A stretch of DNA of 64,000 nucleotides from CALNYZ01 sp942490945 (lineage in GTDB: Bacteria > Pseudomonadota > Gammaproteobacteria > UBA6429 > Thiohalophilaceae). The notes under the pieces are model-generated. The model was not told the DNA's origin, ran no database searches, and saw only the letters and a program-made list of their open reading frames with translations. The stretch spans positions 124,001-188,000 of the forward strand of contig CALNYZ010000044.1 in NCBI GenBank assembly GCA_942490945.1. Reading direction: 5' to 3'. Positions 62,249 through 64,000 of this stretch are shown here, piece after piece (the stretch's first letter is position 1; every line of letters begins with the position of its first letter). Position numbers and translations under genes: made by a program.

Positions 62249-62728
62249 TCATTTTTTGTAACTCTTGATAAGTTGATCCTGTATGGTCATCAACTTGTGG
62301 ATTAATGCCTTATCCCGGGTTTGTGCCAGGGTCATATCATTGGCCTGTATACGCCCCATTCGGTCATGCACATGAAAAACCAGGTTATAGTGAAAACAGT
62401 CCCGACACTTGCCGGAATTCTTGATTGAATTCTTGATTGAATTTGTTTGCTCTTTGGGTAACAAGGCTTCGACCTCGTCCAGCATCGCTTTTGTCATGAT
62501 GCGTTCGATATACAGTTTACGGCGGGCATCCTTGACGATCACCTTGGCATTGTTACCTATATATATAGAACGCTGTAAACCGGCGAACCCGCCTGTGACA
62601 TGCATTTCCACTGCCCAGACGTTGGCATCCGGAATGGCTTCGATATCATCCACGTTCGCCGCGGCATTTCCGCCAGCACCACACGCCGATAAAAGTAATG
62701 CCATACCTGTCAATAGTATTGATTTCAA
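62249..62728 (-). CDS. Putative lipoprotein of unknown function
   Basis: 159 residues with lipobox LSAC (Cys16) after a short signal. The mature domain has no family I recognise; SGKCRDCFHYNLVFHVHD contains a CxxC pair and several histidines, and the N-terminal part has WAVEMHVTGGFAGLQRSIYI. A 12-base tandem duplication (62415-62438) gives the doubled SIKNSIKN. It is upstream of the protease gene on the same strand, 58 bases away, and may be co-transcribed with it. Confidence 0.5.
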   Translation of the reverse strand: MKSILLTGMALLLSACGAGGNAAANVDDIEAIPDANVWAVEMHVTGGFAGLQRSIYIGNNAKVIVKDARRKLYIERIMTKAMLDEVEALLPKEQTNSIKNSIKNSGKCRDCFHYNLVFHVHDRMGRIQANDMTLAQTRDKALIHKLMTIQDQLIKSYKK

Positions 62729-62976
62729 AATCTACACCCTGAAAAAATTTTTTATTTTAATTCGATTCGCTAAACCGCTGTTTTACATCATTATTATGTG
62801 ACTGCAACACACAGGTTTGCTGACCAGAAATTGGCGAAACAGGGTCTGCAGTCTTTTAGACAGCTTATCACAAGGTTGCCATACGAATGGTTAATAAACA
62901 AGCAAATATGCCTCTGAATATGGCATTTCCGTGACTTCATCGACACTACAGAAACAGGCTAATCACACAAACAAGG

Positions 62977-63738
62977 CTATTTCAACGGAAATGAACGGCT
63001 CCATAAATCTGCATATTTTACAAAGGTGGAATGTGCCGACAGCAAAGCGATTAAAAATCCCTGTTTGCCATCGAGGAAGCCGGCTTTGAGTAAGTATATT
63101 TTTATAAAACAGCCGACACCGTGCAATACCGCACTAACAAGAGATGCACTTTTGCCTTGCAGCTGCTTTTGTTCTGCCCACTCCGAGGCATAGCGTGCCG
63201 ACTTGACCAGATAATGCTCCATGTCGCGATAGGTAAAGTGATATAAATCAGCTTTAACGGTCTCAATGACGAGAGGCTCGTGGTAGACAAGTTTTTCATG
63301 CACACGCTGGGAGCCATATTCGGCCTTCAGACGCGGATACAAGCGTACCTTGCTGGCCGGATACCAGCCTCCGTGTCGCAAGAATTTGCCAAATACCCAG
63401 GGCAAGATTGGAATGGCATATGCCTTGCCCTGATCATCCTGTTTAACGATGTTCTGTACGACAAGCTGCAGTTCTGGTGAGACACGCTCATCCGCATCGA
63501 TACTGAGAATCCAGTCACCCGTGCAATAGCTTTGTGCAAGATTTTTTTGTGGCCCATAACCTTGCCAGTTTGTATTGGAATAAACCTTGTCTGTATATTT
63601 TCTGGCAATATCGATTGTGCTGTCGATACTCCCCGAATCGAGTACCACTATCTCTTCGGCAAACGACACTGACTTTAATGCATCTTCCAATGCACGTTCT
63701 TCGTTATGCGTAATGATATATACAGATAATGTGGCCAT
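62977..63738 (-). CDS. WaaE/KdtX-like LPS-core glycosyltransferase (GT2)
   Basis: 253 residues, cytoplasmic. VYIITHNEERALEDALKSVS, VVLDSGSIDSTIDIARKYTD, SIDADERVSPELQ (DxD) and the C-terminal FLDGKQGFLIALLSAHSTFV match the WaaE/KdtX subgroup of GT2 enzymes. In Klebsiella and relatives WaaE adds a glucose to the first heptose of the inner core; the exact link here is inferred from context. It lies 89 bases downstream of the waaF fragment. Confidence 0.85.
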   Translation of the reverse strand: MATLSVYIITHNEERALEDALKSVSFAEEIVVLDSGSIDSTIDIARKYTDKVYSNTNWQGYGPQKNLAQSYCTGDWILSIDADERVSPELQLVVQNIVKQDDQGKAYAIPILPWVFGKFLRHGGWYPASKVRLYPRLKAEYGSQRVHEKLVYHEPLVIETVKADLYHFTYRDMEHYLVKSARYASEWAEQKQLQGKSASLVSAVLHGVGCFIKIYLLKAGFLDGKQGFLIALLSAHSTFVKYADLWSRSFPLK

Positions 63739-63825
63739 GAGAATTTCAGTATAACATTATTTATTTGCAGTTAAGTCTATGCAGTCTTTTACTGCAGGGC
63801 AAGGAATGTCTTTACTGTTTTGAGA

Positions 63826-64000
63826 CTATTGCGTGATCTGTTTGAACACATCAAATGGTTTGATTTCAGTCAAACATTCATAATGATCAAATGGACATTG
63901 TCGTTGAAAGCAGGGACTACAGGATTTATTGCGATAAAGTACTTCTGCTTTATCAGACAGTGGTGGTGTATATTTCGGGGTTGAAGAACCATATATTGCA
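63826..64000 (-). CDS. waaF: Heptosyltransferase II, C-terminal part (partial)
   Basis: The frame runs in from the right edge for about 58 residues: AIYGSSTPKYTPPLSDKAEV, NKSCSPCFQRQCPFDHYECL and a stop at 63826. GSSTPxxTPPLS and the CSPCF...CP(F/L)xH(Y/H)xC pattern are the C-terminal hallmark of LPS heptosyltransferase II, which adds the second heptose. Its stop is 89 bases before the WaaE-like gene, so both are probably in one operon. Confidence 0.85.
   Translation of the reverse strand, partial: AIYGSSTPKYTPPLSDKAEVLYRNKSCSPCFQRQCPFDHYECLTEIKPFDVFKQITQ

Overview
The window comes from a Gram-negative bacterium, most likely a gammaproteobacterium. It carries Kdo transferase (waaA), Kdo kinase (kdkA), an LpxL-type acyltransferase, heptosyltransferase-family genes, tolC, a CzcCBA pump and a Fur-box-like site. 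I cannot name the genus. No rRNA, tRNA or CRISPR array was seen.

Region 1 (1-27 kb) is accessory in character. Genes are mostly single, mostly on the minus strand and often exported or membrane-bound. They include an amidohydrolase, a GAF/HD-GYP protein, an arylsulfotransferase, TPR, LRR and NHL proteins, a GLUG lipoprotein, a PsiE-like protein, a MOSC protein and a protein with about 31 TTEP repeats; ferredoxin-NADP reductase (fpr, plus strand) is also here. The gaps carry short degenerate repeats built around TCTGACC. Several gene remnants end at or near these repeats, and a frameshifted REP-associated (RAYT) transposase is bracketed by inverted copies of one subtype. The region ends with a lone gene that fuses an Mrr-like nuclease domain to a NACHT ATPase, a probable anti-phage protein.

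Region 2 (27-36.6 kb) starts with thiC and its TPP riboswitch. A five-gene surface-polysaccharide cassette follows: GT2, O-antigen ligase, polyprenyl-phosphate sugar transferase, a second glycosyltransferase and a flippase. A second, almost identical TPP riboswitch in the same orientation closes it. The cassette therefore lies between two 140-bp direct repeats that are riboswitches.

Region 3 (36.7-47.2 kb) handles metals. A small CELC-motif protein, an outer-membrane barrel, a ZnuA-like binding protein and a ZnuB-like permease run on the plus strand, with no ATPase gene present. Facing them is a czcCBA-type efflux operon preceded by a His-rich membrane protein. A broken OprB-type porin behind a Fur-box-like sequence follows.

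Region 4 (47.4-64 kb) is compact and mostly concerns LPS core and lipid A. It holds an isoaspartate methyltransferase homologue, rhodanese, tolC, an isochorismatase-like hydrolase, an LpxL-type acyltransferase and waaA on the plus strand, with kdkA converging on waaA. Four family-9 glycosyltransferases and a GT4/polysaccharide-deacetylase pair split between two frames come next. A secreted M4 metalloprotease, a lipoprotein, a WaaE-like glycosyltransferase and the C-terminus of waaF end the window.
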